From Deltaproteobacteria bacterium (GTDB lineage: Bacteria; Myxococcota_A; Polyangia; JACPQR01), in NCBI GenBank assembly GCA_016190375.1, contig JACPQR010000082.1, positions 1 through 64,000 of the forward strand: a stretch of 64,000 nucleotides of DNA, written 5' to 3'. The notes below the pieces were generated by a model. That model had not been told where the DNA came from and did not search any database. It saw nothing but the letters and a program-made list of their open reading frames with translations. Shown here in pieces: positions 24,124-32,260 of this stretch. Each line of letters opens with the position of its first letter. Positions within the stretch are counted from its first letter, which is position 1. The position numbers and the translations under genes are program-made.

Positions 24124-24906
24124 TTGAAGAGACCTAGCCTGCTCCTGCTCTGCCTGCCGTCCCTCGCGGCCGCCGGTTGCTCCGGTGGCGACATGACCGA
24201 GTCCGAAGCGACCACCGAGAGCATCCTCGCCAGCACTGCCGAGACCGACGTCGCGGCGGCTCCAGGGCAGCCCCCAGCGGCCGCGCTCGACGCCTGCGCC
24301 GATCTCGCCGCAGACGCCGCGTGCTCGATCTCGATCGACGGCCACTCGATCGACGGCACGTGCCGCCGCGGTCCCGGCGCGGACGACCCACTGGCCTGCG
24401 CGCCCGCTCACTTGCCTCCGATGCCGCACCGACCGCCCCGAGAGGCCCTCGACGCCTGCGCCGATCTCGCCGCCGACGCCGCGTGTTCGATCTCGATCGC
24501 CGGCCACTCGATCGACGGCGCCTGCCGCCGCGGTCCCGGCGCCGACGACCCGCTCGCCTGCGCACCCCCGCATCTGCCGCCGTTGTCGCTCGGGCCTCCG
24601 CGCGAGGCCCTCGATGCCTGCGCCGAGCTCGACGCGGACGCAACCTGCTCCTTCGCGATCGACGGCCACTCGATCGACGGCGCCTGCCGCCGCGGTCCCG
24701 GCGCCGGCGACCCGCTCGCCTGCGCACCCGCTCGCCTGCCTCACCCGCCGCTCCCGCCGCGCGAGGCGGTCGACGCGTGTGCCGCGCTTCCCCGGGGCTC
24801 CGCTTGCGACTTCGACCTCGGGGGCCAGTCGCTCGGGGGGACCTGCTGGTCTCCCGACCCCCTCGCTCCGCTCGCCTGCGCTCCCGCTGGCGCACCGATC
24901 CCGTAG
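24124..24906 (+). CDS. Lipoprotein with four Cys-containing tandem repeats
   Basis: 260 aa, TTG start behind AAGGAGG at ideal spacing. The signal ends AAAGC, a lipobox. From about residue 54 there are four repeats of about 50 residues: ALDACADLAADAACS then IDGHSIDGTCRRGP and DPLACAP, separated by Pro-rich spacers. Each repeat has four Cys. The first three are nearly identical, the fourth divergent. At DNA level this is a direct repeat of about 155 bp. Function is unknown; a surface-exposed disulfide-rich stalk is possible. Confidence 0.75.
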   Translation: MKRPSLLLLCLPSLAAAGCSGGDMTESEATTESILASTAETDVAAAPGQPPAAALDACADLAADAACSISIDGHSIDGTCRRGPGADDPLACAPAHLPPMPHRPPREALDACADLAADAACSISIAGHSIDGACRRGPGADDPLACAPPHLPPLSLGPPREALDACAELDADATCSFAIDGHSIDGACRRGPGAGDPLACAPARLPHPPLPPREAVDACAALPRGSACDFDLGGQSLGGTCWSPDPLAPLACAPAGAPIP

Positions 24907-25071
24907 CTCAGCGCCAACAGAGTGTCCTGGCCGGTTGCTGGAGCGGTGTCCGGCGTTCTTTTCCTCCGCGGCTGTATCAGCGTGGCATTCGCGGTCGGGG
25001 GCATGACTCCGGCGAGGTCGTCCCCTATGATTACGGGTTCTCCGGTGGCCTGACGGCCGAGGACCCTCGCG

Positions 25072-25503
25072 ATGATCGCCAGCTCCATCCCTGGTCGTAT
25101 CCGGTTCCGGCACCCGCAACTCCGCGTGCACGACCGCGCCGAGCCGGCGCGCCGCAAGGTCGCGGCGCTATCGGGCGTCGAGAAGGCGCAGCTCAACGAA
25201 CGTGTCGGCAGCCTCCTCGTGAGCTTCGATCCTGGCCGCGCGAGCGAGCAGCAGATCCTCGAGGCGCTCTCGCTGCCGATCGATCGAGTCGACGCAGCCG
25301 ACGAAGCCCGAGGCAGGCGACCGCCCGGCGGTCTTCTCTCGCTGGGGCTTCTCTCGAGCCTCGGGATGACGGTGGCGGCCGGGATTCTGAAGCTGAAGTG
25401 GTTGCACGTGGCAGCGGGCGCCGCGCTCGTCGGTTTCGTCGGCGCCCACGTCTACCGCTCCCGCAAGCAGGCGGGGCGATCGGAAGGAGCCGTCCAATCA
25501 TGA
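25072..25503 (+). CDS. HMA-like domain membrane protein of a metal-ATPase operon
   Basis: 143 aa. Residues 4-70 (IPGRIRFRHPQLR, LSGVEKAQLNERVGSLLVSFD) have the ferredoxin-like fold of heavy-metal-associated domains but no CxxC. Two membrane helices follow (about 85-100 and 105-125). The following gene starts within its stop (ATGA) and the P-type ATPase comes next, so it is probably an accessory or regulatory domain of that ATPase. The 165-bp gap before it shows no gene. Confidence 0.75.
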   Translation: MIASSIPGRIRFRHPQLRVHDRAEPARRKVAALSGVEKAQLNERVGSLLVSFDPGRASEQQILEALSLPIDRVDAADEARGRRPPGGLLSLGLLSSLGMTVAAGILKLKWLHVAAGAALVGFVGAHVYRSRKQAGRSEGAVQS

Positions 25504-25736
25504 TGATGAACCGCTGGTTGTTCTTCGGCGCCGGGATCCTCGTCGGCGTCGTGGCCGCGCGCTACCTCCTCCAGAGACCCCAGGGCCGGCGTGCCGCCAA
25601 GCGCGTGATAAGCGCCGGCTTCGCGGTCGGCGACTGGGTCGCGACCCAGGTCGAGAGCCTTCGAGAAGACCTGAGCGACCTCGTCGCCGAGGCGAGGGAG
25701 GAGCGAACGCGCGCCGCCTCGGCCGACGCCAACTGA
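25500..25736 (+). CDS. Small YtxH-like membrane protein
   Basis: 78 aa. One N-terminal membrane helix (WLFFGAGILVGVVAARYLL) is followed by an amphipathic Arg/Glu-rich helix (VESLREDLSDLVAEAREERT). It resembles small YtxH/DUF-type proteins often encoded next to P-type ATPases. It overlaps both neighbours (ATGA with the upstream stop, TGATG with the ATPase start). Of the three consecutive ATG codons the first was used. Confidence 0.75.
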   Translation: MMMNRWLFFGAGILVGVVAARYLLQRPQGRRAAKRVISAGFAVGDWVATQVESLREDLSDLVAEAREERTRAASADAN

Positions 25737-27862
25737 TGGAGGTCGGCGTCGTCCACGCGCTGCCCGGGCGCGTCCGCTTCGAGGTCCGCTCTCGGGTCCC
25801 ACCGGGCGGGGTCGTGGGCCTGCTCGCGCGCGAGCTCGCGCTGGCCGGCGTCTCGGAGGTCGAGATCACGTACAACCCCCGAACGCGCCGCTACCTGGCG
25901 CTGGCGGGCCGCGACGTCGCCTTGCGCGAGCTGATCGAGCGTGTCGCAAGGGCGCCCGAGCCGTCCCCCGATCACTGGGCCGCCCTGGCCTCGGCGGCCG
26001 ACCAGCTCGCGACCAGGCGCCGCGTCGAACCGCTCGCGGCGGCGGCGCGGATCATCGTGCCGAGGGTAGCGCGCTTCCTCCTGGCGCGCTGGCTGATGCC
26101 ACCCCTCTTGCGCCCGATCGTGACTGCGTACCGCACCTGGCCGTACCTCCGGGCCGGAGCGGCCGACATGGCTCGAGGCCGGCTCACCGTCCCGGCGCTG
26201 GATGCGTCGGCCATCGGAGCGTCCTTGGCAATCGGGGACGTCGGCTCCGCCAACACGATCGCCTTCCTCCTCGATCTCGGCGAGGCGCTCGAGGACTGGA
26301 CCCGCGCGCAGGCGCGGCAGAACATCGCCGCGCTCTATCGCGGCCCCGCGCAGCCGGCCTGGGTGATCCGCGACGGCGTCGAGCTGCGGGTCGAGCCTCA
26401 CGAGGTCTCGGCGGGCGATCGCGTCGTGGCGCGCATGGGCCTGCGCATCCCCGTGGACGGAGTGGTCGTGTCCGGCGAGGCGTCGGTCAATCAGGCGGCC
26501 ATGACCGGCGAGGCGCAGGCGATCTCCAAGCGACCGGGCCTGACGGTCTGGGCCGGCAGCGTGGTCGAGGAAGGCCAGCTCGTGATCGAGGCGCAGCGGG
26601 TGGGCGACCAGACTCGCTTCGCGTCCATCGCCCGGCTCATCGAGGACGCCGACGGGACGAGGGGCGAGATCGCCTCCCACCTCGAGCGCCTGGCCGTGCG
26701 CGCCGTCCCCTACACGTTCCTGGCCGCCGGCCTGGTCTTCCTCGTCACGAGGAGCTGGCTCAGGGCCGCATCCGTCCTCGTGGTCGACTACGCCTGCGCG
26801 CTCAAGCTCGCGACGCCGCTCGCGCTGAAGTCGGCGATGCTGGAGGCCGTCCACCACGGCGCGGCCGTCAAGGGCGGCAAGTACCTCGAGACGCTCGCGC
26901 GTGCCGACGTCTTCGTCTTCGACAAGACCGGCACTCTCACGGAGGCTCGCCCCTCCGTCCGCGAGGTGATCCCGATGGACGGTTTCACGCGGGACTACGT
27001 CCTTCGCAACGCCGCTTGCCTGGAGGAGCACTTCCCGCATCCGGTCGCCACCGCCATCGTGCAGCAGGCCGTCCGCGAGAAGCTCGAGCACGAGGAGCGC
27101 CACGCCAAGGTCGACTACGTGCTCGCTCACGGCATCGCCTCGACGCTCGAGGGCGAGCGGGTCCTCGTCGGCAACCGGCACTTCGTCGAGGAGCACGAGC
27201 ACGTGGACACGTCGAGGGCCGCCCCCCACGTCGCGGCCGCGGCGTCGAAGGGGCTCGGCGTCCTCTACTTCGCCGTCGGAGGCCGTCTCGCGGGCCTGCT
27301 CGTGATCGACGACCCGCTCCTGCCGAACGCGCGCGAGATCCTCGGGCAGATCCGCGCCCTGGGCGTCGACCGTCTCGTGATGATCACGGGCGACAACGAG
27401 CAGGCGGCGCGGACGGTGGCGCGGGCGCTGGGGCTGACCGAGGTCCACGCGGAGGTCCTGCCCGACGAGAAGACCGCGCTCATCCGGACGATGCAGGCTC
27501 AGGGGCACGTCATCGCGATGGTCGGCGACGGAATCAACGACACGGCCGCGCTCGCCGCCGCGGACGTCGGCATCTCGCTCAAGCACGGCGCCGAGATCGC
27601 TCGCGAGGCGTGCCACGTCCTGCTCCTCGAGGGGCGCCTCGCCGCCTTGCCCGCGACCGTCACCATCGCCCGGCTCGCCCTGGCGCGAGTGCATCGCAAC
27701 TTCGTCTTCTCGGTGAGCGCGAACTCCCTGTTTCTGGGGCTGGGCCTCGTCGGGCTGGCCCCGGCGTCCCTCCTCGCGCTCCTGCACAACGCCAGCACGG
27801 TGGCGACCTGCTGGGCGAGCTTGCGTCCTTACATCGAGGCTGCCCCGGAGCGTCCGTCGTAG
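25736..27862 (+). CDS. Heavy-metal P1B-type ATPase with degenerate metal-binding motifs
   Basis: 708 aa. An N-terminal HMA-like domain (VHALPGRVRFEV) lacks CxxC. The actuator loop has TGEA. The membrane metal site, normally CPC, reads YACALKLATP. The phosphorylation motif DKTGTLT has Asp396, HP is in EEHFPHPVATA and the hinge is GDGINDTAALAAADVG (Asp598). All catalytic residues of a P-type ATPase are present. The Cys-Ala-Leu-Lys membrane motif places it in a less-studied group of P1B pumps, and the transported ion is uncertain. It is the third gene of an operon with two small membrane proteins; a histidine kinase and receiver gene follow after 59 bp. Confidence 0.93.
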   Translation: MEVGVVHALPGRVRFEVRSRVPPGGVVGLLARELALAGVSEVEITYNPRTRRYLALAGRDVALRELIERVARAPEPSPDHWAALASAADQLATRRRVEPLAAAARIIVPRVARFLLARWLMPPLLRPIVTAYRTWPYLRAGAADMARGRLTVPALDASAIGASLAIGDVGSANTIAFLLDLGEALEDWTRAQARQNIAALYRGPAQPAWVIRDGVELRVEPHEVSAGDRVVARMGLRIPVDGVVVSGEASVNQAAMTGEAQAISKRPGLTVWAGSVVEEGQLVIEAQRVGDQTRFASIARLIEDADGTRGEIASHLERLAVRAVPYTFLAAGLVFLVTRSWLRAASVLVVDYACALKLATPLALKSAMLEAVHHGAAVKGGKYLETLARADVFVFDKTGTLTEARPSVREVIPMDGFTRDYVLRNAACLEEHFPHPVATAIVQQAVREKLEHEERHAKVDYVLAHGIASTLEGERVLVGNRHFVEEHEHVDTSRAAPHVAAAASKGLGVLYFAVGGRLAGLLVIDDPLLPNAREILGQIRALGVDRLVMITGDNEQAARTVARALGLTEVHAEVLPDEKTALIRTMQAQGHVIAMVGDGINDTAALAAADVGISLKHGAEIAREACHVLLLEGRLAALPATVTIARLALARVHRNFVFSVSANSLFLGLGLVGLAPASLLALLHNASTVATCWASLRPYIEAAPERPS

Positions 27863-27921
27863 CTGCACGTGTTGACAATCGACGTTCCTGCCCCAAGAGA
27901 GCACGAGCGGACTTCCGCTCG

Positions 27922-29175
27922 ATGAACGCCCTCACCGATAGCTCGTTGCCGGCGGCCGCGCGCCCGATCGTGGAGCGGCTTCGGCCGCTCCTCGAGCTCG
28001 CTCCAGACGCGATGCTGGTGGTGGACGGGGCGGGCACGATCCTGCACGCGAGCGCTCGAGCGGAGTCGCTCTTCGGCTACGGCAAGGGAGAGCTCGTCGG
28101 GCGCGTGGTCGAGGACCTCGTCCCCGAATCTCTCCGGGCGGCCCACGCGAGGTCGCGCCGCGAGTACGCGCAGGCCCCCCACGCGCGTCCCATGGGCGCG
28201 CCGGGGCTCGATCTGCGTGCCGTCCGGCGGGACGGCGCGTCCTTCCCCGCCGAGATCAGCCTGTGCCCCGTCGAGCTGGAAGGCGAGATGGCGGTCGTTG
28301 CCGCGATCCGCGACGTCACGGAACGACGCGAGGCGGCCCGGGCGCTGCAGCGGGCGCACGACGAGCTCGACGAGAGGGTCCGCGAACGGACCGCGGAGCT
28401 CTCGGAGGCGAACGCTCTCCTCCGTGCGGCCCTCGACGAACGGAATCGAGCTCTCGAGCAGCTCGCGCAGGCGGTCAACGTCCGTGACGAGTTCCTGTCC
28501 ATCGCATCCCACGAGCTCAGGACCCCTCTGAGCGCGCTCGGCCTCCACGTGGAGTCCCTGCTCCACGGCGCGCGGCAGCGAACGGAGCCCGCGGGCCCGC
28601 CGCCGCGCCTGACTCCGAAGCTCGAGGTGATCGCACGCCAGGTCGAGCGGCTCGACAAGCTCATCGGCGATCTGCTCGACGTCTCCCGGATCGGCGCGGG
28701 CCGGCTGGAGCTCGAGCGGGAGAGCGTCGAGCTCCATTGTCTGGTCGACGAGGTGGTGGCTCGCTTCGAGAGCGCTCTGGCCGCCGCTGGCTGCCGGATC
28801 GTCCGGCCGGTCGACGCGCCGGGCTCGGGGTCGTGGGATCGCTCCAGGATCGACCAGGTGCTCACGAACCTCCTGTCGAACGCGATCAAGTACGGCGCCG
28901 GTCAGCCGATCGAGGTCTCGGTCGAGGTCGAGGCCGACTTCGCCCGCCTGACCGTCCGCGACCGCGGGATCGGCATCGCTCCGGAGGACCGGGCGCGGGT
29001 CTTCGGCCGCTTCGAGCGACTCGTCTCGACCCGTCACTACGGCGGTCTGGGCCTCGGGCTGTGGATCGCACGGCAGATCGTCGAGGCGCACGGCGGCAGC
29101 ATCCAGGTGTCCGGCGAGGCAGGAGCCGGCTCCACTTTCGTCGTCGAGCTGCCTCGGGAGCCCGGCGCCCGATGA
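27922..29175 (+). CDS. PAS-domain histidine kinase (soluble)
   Basis: 417 aa with no membrane helix. A PAS domain spans about 20-140 (LLELAPDAMLVVDGAGTIL, FGYGKGELVGR, AIRDVTERRE), then a coiled coil (about 140-185), then HisKA with the H box SIASHELRTPLSAL (His197) and an ATPase domain with QVLTNLLSNAIKYG, DRGIGIAP and GGLGLGLWIA. It should sense a cytoplasmic or redox ligand through PAS. It overlaps the downstream receiver gene by 4 bp and lies 59 bp after the metal ATPase, so metal or redox control of that pump is a reasonable guess. Confidence 0.92.
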   Translation: MNALTDSSLPAAARPIVERLRPLLELAPDAMLVVDGAGTILHASARAESLFGYGKGELVGRVVEDLVPESLRAAHARSRREYAQAPHARPMGAPGLDLRAVRRDGASFPAEISLCPVELEGEMAVVAAIRDVTERREAARALQRAHDELDERVRERTAELSEANALLRAALDERNRALEQLAQAVNVRDEFLSIASHELRTPLSALGLHVESLLHGARQRTEPAGPPPRLTPKLEVIARQVERLDKLIGDLLDVSRIGAGRLELERESVELHCLVDEVVARFESALAAAGCRIVRPVDAPGSGSWDRSRIDQVLTNLLSNAIKYGAGQPIEVSVEVEADFARLTVRDRGIGIAPEDRARVFGRFERLVSTRHYGGLGLGLWIARQIVEAHGGSIQVSGEAGAGSTFVVELPREPGAR

Positions 29176-29552
29176 ACGAGGCCACGCCGAGCGACGGGAA
29201 GTGGATCCTCCTGGTGGAGGACGACGCCGACAACCGCGAGGTGCTCTGCGAGGTGCTCCGGAGCGAGGGCTTCGCGGTGACCGAGGCCGTCCACGGCGCG
29301 GACGCGCTGGCCCGGATCCGCGGCGCGGACGGCCCTCCCGGTCTCGTGCTCCTCGATCTGATGATGCCCGTGATGAACGGCTGGCAGTTCCTGGCCGAGC
29401 TGCGAGGCGACCGTGCCCTCTCTTCGACTCCGGTGGTGCTCCTCACGGCGGGAAGGGACGTCGACGCTCGTGCGATCGACGCGAACGACCTGGTTCGCAA
29501 GCCCGTTCACCTGCCGGACCTGCTGGCCAAGGTCGAGCGCTGGTTGCGCTGA
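29172..29552 (+). CDS. Single-domain response regulator
   Basis: 126 aa, receiver only. The acidic pair (LLVEDDADNR), the phospho-acceptor Asp62 (VLLDLMMPVMNG), the Thr (VLLTAGRD) and the Lys (VRKPVHL) are all present. No output domain is attached, so it works by protein-protein contact or as a phosphate relay. ATGA overlap with the kinase gene makes the kinase its likely partner. Confidence 0.92.
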   Translation: MNEATPSDGKWILLVEDDADNREVLCEVLRSEGFAVTEAVHGADALARIRGADGPPGLVLLDLMMPVMNGWQFLAELRGDRALSSTPVVLLTAGRDVDARAIDANDLVRKPVHLPDLLAKVERWLR

Positions 29553-29604
29553 CTCTCGAAGGCCTGGACGACGACGCCCGGCCCGATCGACACTCTCGCG
29601 ACCC

Positions 29605-30654
29605 ATGCTCCCGACACGAGGCCGACGCGCTCGCGCGCTCGCCGGCGCGCTCCTGACGACCCTGGTCCTTCTTCACGCCGCGGCGGCGAGGGCCGACTCG
29701 CCCGATGGCGGCGCCCCCGCGCAACCTCCACCGGCCGACGGCGGCGCCGCCGAGCCCGAGCGTCCCGCCGACGCCCCCGCGGCGCGCGTGACCGTGGGCC
29801 TGTACGTCAACGGCATCAGGGGCATGTCCCTGCGCGAGAACCAGTTCGAGGTCGACTTCTGGGTCTGGTTCCGTTGGAAGGACGAGGGCTACAGCCCCAT
29901 CGAGAGCTTCGAGATCATCGGCGGGCAGATCGACTCCAGGGAGGGCCTGGTGCAGGAGGACCTGGACGGGGGCGTCCACTACGCCGCCGCCCGCGTCCGC
30001 GCGACGATCACGCAGAACTTCGACGTCTCGAGGTTCCCGCTCGACGACCACACGCTCCGCGTCCTCATCGAGGACTCCGAGCACGAGAACCACGAGCTCG
30101 TCTACGTGCCGGACGAGGCGAACAGCCGCCTCGACCCGACGGTGCAGGTTCCGGGCTGGACCATCGGGGCCACGCGCGCGGTGGTGGGGGACCACGAGTA
30201 CCGCACGAACTACGGCGACACCTCGCTGCCGTCCAACTCCAAGTCGACCTACTCGCGGTTCGAGCTCCGGATCGAGCTCGAGCGCCAGGGAGCGGGCTAC
30301 GTGCTCAAGCTCTTCTGGTCGCTGTACCTCGCGACGCTGATCGCGCTGCTCGCGTTCTTCATCAAGCCGACCGACCTCGATCCTCGCTTCGGCCTCGGTA
30401 TCGGAGCGATCTTCGCCGCGATGGCGAGCGCCTACGTCATCAGCACCTCTCTGCCCGAGACGAGCCAGATGACCGTGGCCGAAAAGGTCGTGATGATCGC
30501 GATCGCGTTCATCTTCCTCTCGCTGGTCGGCTCGACGGTCTCGCTGCGCGTGTTCTCCAGCGGCCGCGAGGAGACGTCGCGAAAGATCGACACGGGCGCC
30601 TTCCGAGCGATGCTCGCCGTCTACGTCGCGCTCAACGTCCTCGTGCTGCTCTGA
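29605..30654 (+). CDS. Pentameric ligand-gated ion-channel (Cys-loop receptor) homologue
   Basis: 349 aa. A signal peptide (LLTTLVLLHAAAARA) is followed by a beta-rich extracellular ligand-binding domain (about 50-220) with FEVDFWVWFRW, NFDVSRFPLDDHTLRV (the F-P-D signature region of these channels) and a WTIG strand. The membrane part has four helices: YVLKLFWSLYLATLIALLAFF, a Gly/Ala-rich second helix, VVMIAIAFIFLSLVGSTVS and a short final LAVYVALNVLVLL. The Cys pair of the animal loop is absent, as in other prokaryotic members such as GLIC and ELIC. It is probably a cation or anion channel gated by a small molecule or by pH. Neighbours give no clue to the ligand. Confidence 0.85.
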   Translation: MLPTRGRRARALAGALLTTLVLLHAAAARADSPDGGAPAQPPPADGGAAEPERPADAPAARVTVGLYVNGIRGMSLRENQFEVDFWVWFRWKDEGYSPIESFEIIGGQIDSREGLVQEDLDGGVHYAAARVRATITQNFDVSRFPLDDHTLRVLIEDSEHENHELVYVPDEANSRLDPTVQVPGWTIGATRAVVGDHEYRTNYGDTSLPSNSKSTYSRFELRIELERQGAGYVLKLFWSLYLATLIALLAFFIKPTDLDPRFGLGIGAIFAAMASAYVISTSLPETSQMTVAEKVVMIAIAFIFLSLVGSTVSLRVFSSGREETSRKIDTGAFRAMLAVYVALNVLVLL

Positions 30655-30679
30655 CCGCCGCCTGCTTTGCGAAGTCCTC

Positions 30680-30721
30680 GGCGTCCCCAGCGGGATTCAG
30701 ACCATTACTGACACAGCGGCT
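30680..30721. repeat. Cassette-boundary repeat R1 (tRNA-Glu 3'-end fragment)
   Basis: A 37-bp core (30680-30716) with extension CGGCT. Its left part (GGCGTCCCCAGCGGGATTC) is the complement of the T-arm and acceptor 3' strand of the tRNA-Glu gene at 37.7 kb; the right part (CCATTACTGACACAG) is not tRNA. It lies 25 bp after the ion-channel stop and about 60 bp past the end of the PIN toxin gene. Confidence 0.75.
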
Positions 30722-30781
30722 CGCGGTCGCGGCGTGATCCACTCGCGGGGCCGGGCGACCGGTCGCGCATGCAATCGCCTT

Positions 30782-31252
30782 CTACACGTCGGGGCGGGCC
30801 AGCAGCTCGAGAAAGGCCGGTGCCGAGACGATGTGAACCGGACGGTAGCCCGCCACGCGCACGACGCCGAGCGGCAGCAGGTGCTTCCGATCGTCGGTGA
30901 CGACGTAGCCGGCGGCACCCTCGAGTGCGCACGCGATGACCGCGTTGTCGTCGGGGTCGCCCGGCACGAGATCCAGGTCGTCGAAATCGCCCGCCACGAC
31001 GACGGCCCGGCGCCGAAGGGCTTTGAGAAAGCGTGCGAAGTCTGCGGCCGCGACGTAACGCGCGAGACGGGGCTTGCGCGACGTCTCGGCGAGCTCCTCG
31101 AGGAGGGGCTCCGACGTGACCAGCGTGAATGCGCGCCGCCGGAGCTGCTCGAGCAACCGGCCGGTTCGGCTCCAGGGAGCAACCGCCAGCCGGAGCAGGA
31201 TGTTCGTGTCGAGGACCGCTCTAGGCCGAGCGGGCTCGAGCGCGTCGTTCAC
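30782..31252 (-). CDS. PIN-domain toxin (cassette 1)
   Basis: 156 aa. The N-terminal AVLDTNILLRLAVAPWS has the first acidic residue of a PIN domain, SEPLLEELAETSRKPR the second, and LVPGDPDDNAVIACALEG the third and fourth, with VVTDDRKHLLPL closing the site. This is the family often annotated as putative PIN-family toxin component, presumably an RNase. It overlaps the antitoxin gene upstream by 32 bp. Repeats R1 and R2 bracket the pair. Confidence 0.85.
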   Translation of the reverse strand: MNDALEPARPRAVLDTNILLRLAVAPWSRTGRLLEQLRRRAFTLVTSEPLLEELAETSRKPRLARYVAAADFARFLKALRRRAVVVAGDFDDLDLVPGDPDDNAVIACALEGAAGYVVTDDRKHLLPLGVVRVAGYRPVHIVSAPAFLELLARPDV

Positions 31253-31466
31253 CGCGGACCTCCTGCACCGACCGGTCGATCGCGCGCTCGAGCGCCCGGC
31301 GCTGACGCGGACCGAGCCGCCGCGTCTGCCTATGGATCCGCTCGATGGCCAGATCGAGCTCAGTCTGCGGCGTCAACAGCTGATCGAGCAGCTGCAGGCG
31401 CTTTCTGGCCGGGAGCAAATCGATCTGCCGTGCCAGCTTCTGGACTTCGTTCGCCGAGCGCGCCAT
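31221..31466 (-). CDS. Antitoxin-like protein (cassette 1)
   Basis: 81 aa, highly charged, predicted helical (QKLARQIDLLPARKRLQLLDQ, then an Arg-rich tail). The motif LARQIDLLPARKRLQLLDQLL resembles DNA-binding antitoxins that precede PIN toxins. It overlaps the toxin start by 32 bp. A -10-like TAGACT sits about 21 bp before the ATG, within 40 bp of repeat R2. A weak Shine-Dalgarno sequence is present. Confidence 0.65.
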   Translation of the reverse strand: MARSANEVQKLARQIDLLPARKRLQLLDQLLTPQTELDLAIERIHRQTRRLGPRQRRALERAIDRSVQEVRGERRARARSA

Positions 31467-31503
31467 TCCGTGGTTCCGTTGCCGGTCAGTCTACTCCACG
31501 ATT

Positions 31504-31565
31504 TCGTCGCGGACATCCCCCGAGGCGTCCCCAGCGGGATTCGGACCATTACTGACACAGCGGCT
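31504..31565. repeat. Cassette-boundary repeat R2, includes tRNA-Glu 3' flank
   Basis: The 37-bp core at 31524-31560 matches R1 at all but one position and shares its CGGCT extension. In addition, 31504-31543 is identical over 40 bp to 37656-37695, which covers the tRNA-Glu 3' end and 20 bp of the DNA downstream of it. So this copy carries the natural 3' flank of the tRNA gene. Confidence 0.8.
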
Positions 31566-31643
31566 CTCGACAGCAGCGTTACGGCCTCGCCGGGAGGGAC
31601 ATCCCGCGCGGCCGACCGCCGCCCACCACCTGTGCCCGGTCCG

Positions 31644-31952
31644 TCAGTCCTGAAGACGCCGCGCCCAGTAGCCGGGCTCGCGGCTGGTGTGCGCGATGGC
31701 AAGAACGACGATCTCGTCGCTCTCGATCGCGTAGACGATGACGAAGGGAAACCGACGGAGCACGCAGCGCCGGACCTCGGCGTTCTCGACGCCTGGCCAG
31801 CGTGCGTAGGCGCGAGGGAATCGGACTATCCTCTCGATCGCCGCCTGGACGGCTGCCGCGAAATCGGTGGAGACGTCGGGGCAGCCTCCATACCAGTCGG
31901 TAGCTCCGACGAGCTCTGCCCGTGCCTCCGGATGGAATCGATACCCCGTCAC
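31644..31952 (-). CDS. RelE/ParE-family toxin (cassette 2)
   Basis: 102 aa. The sequence (YRFHPEARAELVGATDWY, VRRCVLRRFPFVIVYAIE, EIVVLAIAHTSREPGYWARR) matches the ParE/RelE plasmid-stabilisation family from the first beta-alpha unit to the C-terminal H..R.P.YW.RR. It overlaps the antitoxin stop by 4 bp (ATGA). ParE-type toxins target DNA gyrase, RelE-type ones ribosome-bound mRNA; residues do not settle which. Confidence 0.88.
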   Translation of the reverse strand: MTGYRFHPEARAELVGATDWYGGCPDVSTDFAAAVQAAIERIVRFPRAYARWPGVENAEVRRCVLRRFPFVIVYAIESDEIVVLAIAHTSREPGYWARRLQD

Positions 31953-32203
31953 CGGCCGGACTTGCGACCGGCGCGGAGCTCACGAAACACGGCGTCGCCT
32001 TCGATCAGCTCGACCTTGCCTTCGCGAACGTCGCGCAGGCGCCTCTCGACCTCGGCCGTCCACAGTCGCTGCCACTCCTCGGGCGCCAGGGCCTCGCCTT
32101 CGTCGTCGTCGAGGCTTCTCAGCAGCTGGGACGCGAGGGACGCCCGCTCGTCCGGGGGAAGCCGGAGAGCTTCTTCCAGAAGGTCCCGCGTTCCGTTCCG
32201 CAT
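31949..32203 (-). CDS. Addiction-module antitoxin (TIGR02574-like, cassette 2)
   Basis: 84 aa. LLEEALRLPPDERASLASQLLRSL and APEEWQRLWTAEVERRLRDV with GKVELIEGDAVFRELRA is the recognised pattern of the short antitoxin partnered with ParE toxins. The ATG at 32203 follows a TTGACC-N17-CATTCT promoter by only 6 bp, so the mRNA is probably leaderless. Longer readings of this frame run into repeat R3 and were rejected. Confidence 0.85.
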   Translation of the reverse strand: MRNGTRDLLEEALRLPPDERASLASQLLRSLDDDEGEALAPEEWQRLWTAEVERRLRDVREGKVELIEGDAVFRELRAGRKSGR

Positions 32204-32209
32204 ACGAGG

Positions 32210-32238
32210 AGAATGGCCCCGTCGGCGCTGCCGGTCAA
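32210..32238 (-). promoter_or_regulatory. Sigma-70-like promoter of cassette-2 toxin-antitoxin operon
   Basis: On the minus strand TTGACC (32238-32233) and CATTCT (32215-32210) are separated by exactly 17 bp. The antitoxin ATG begins 6 bp downstream. It lies between the antitoxin gene and repeat R3, so each cassette seems to carry its own promoter. Confidence 0.5.
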
Positions 32239-32260
32239 CACTCGGAGGTGGGCGGCCAGG

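Noticed and set aside
25736..25920. Functional CxxC metal-binding domain at the ATPase N-terminus
   Set aside because: The fold is HMA-like but no Cys occurs there.
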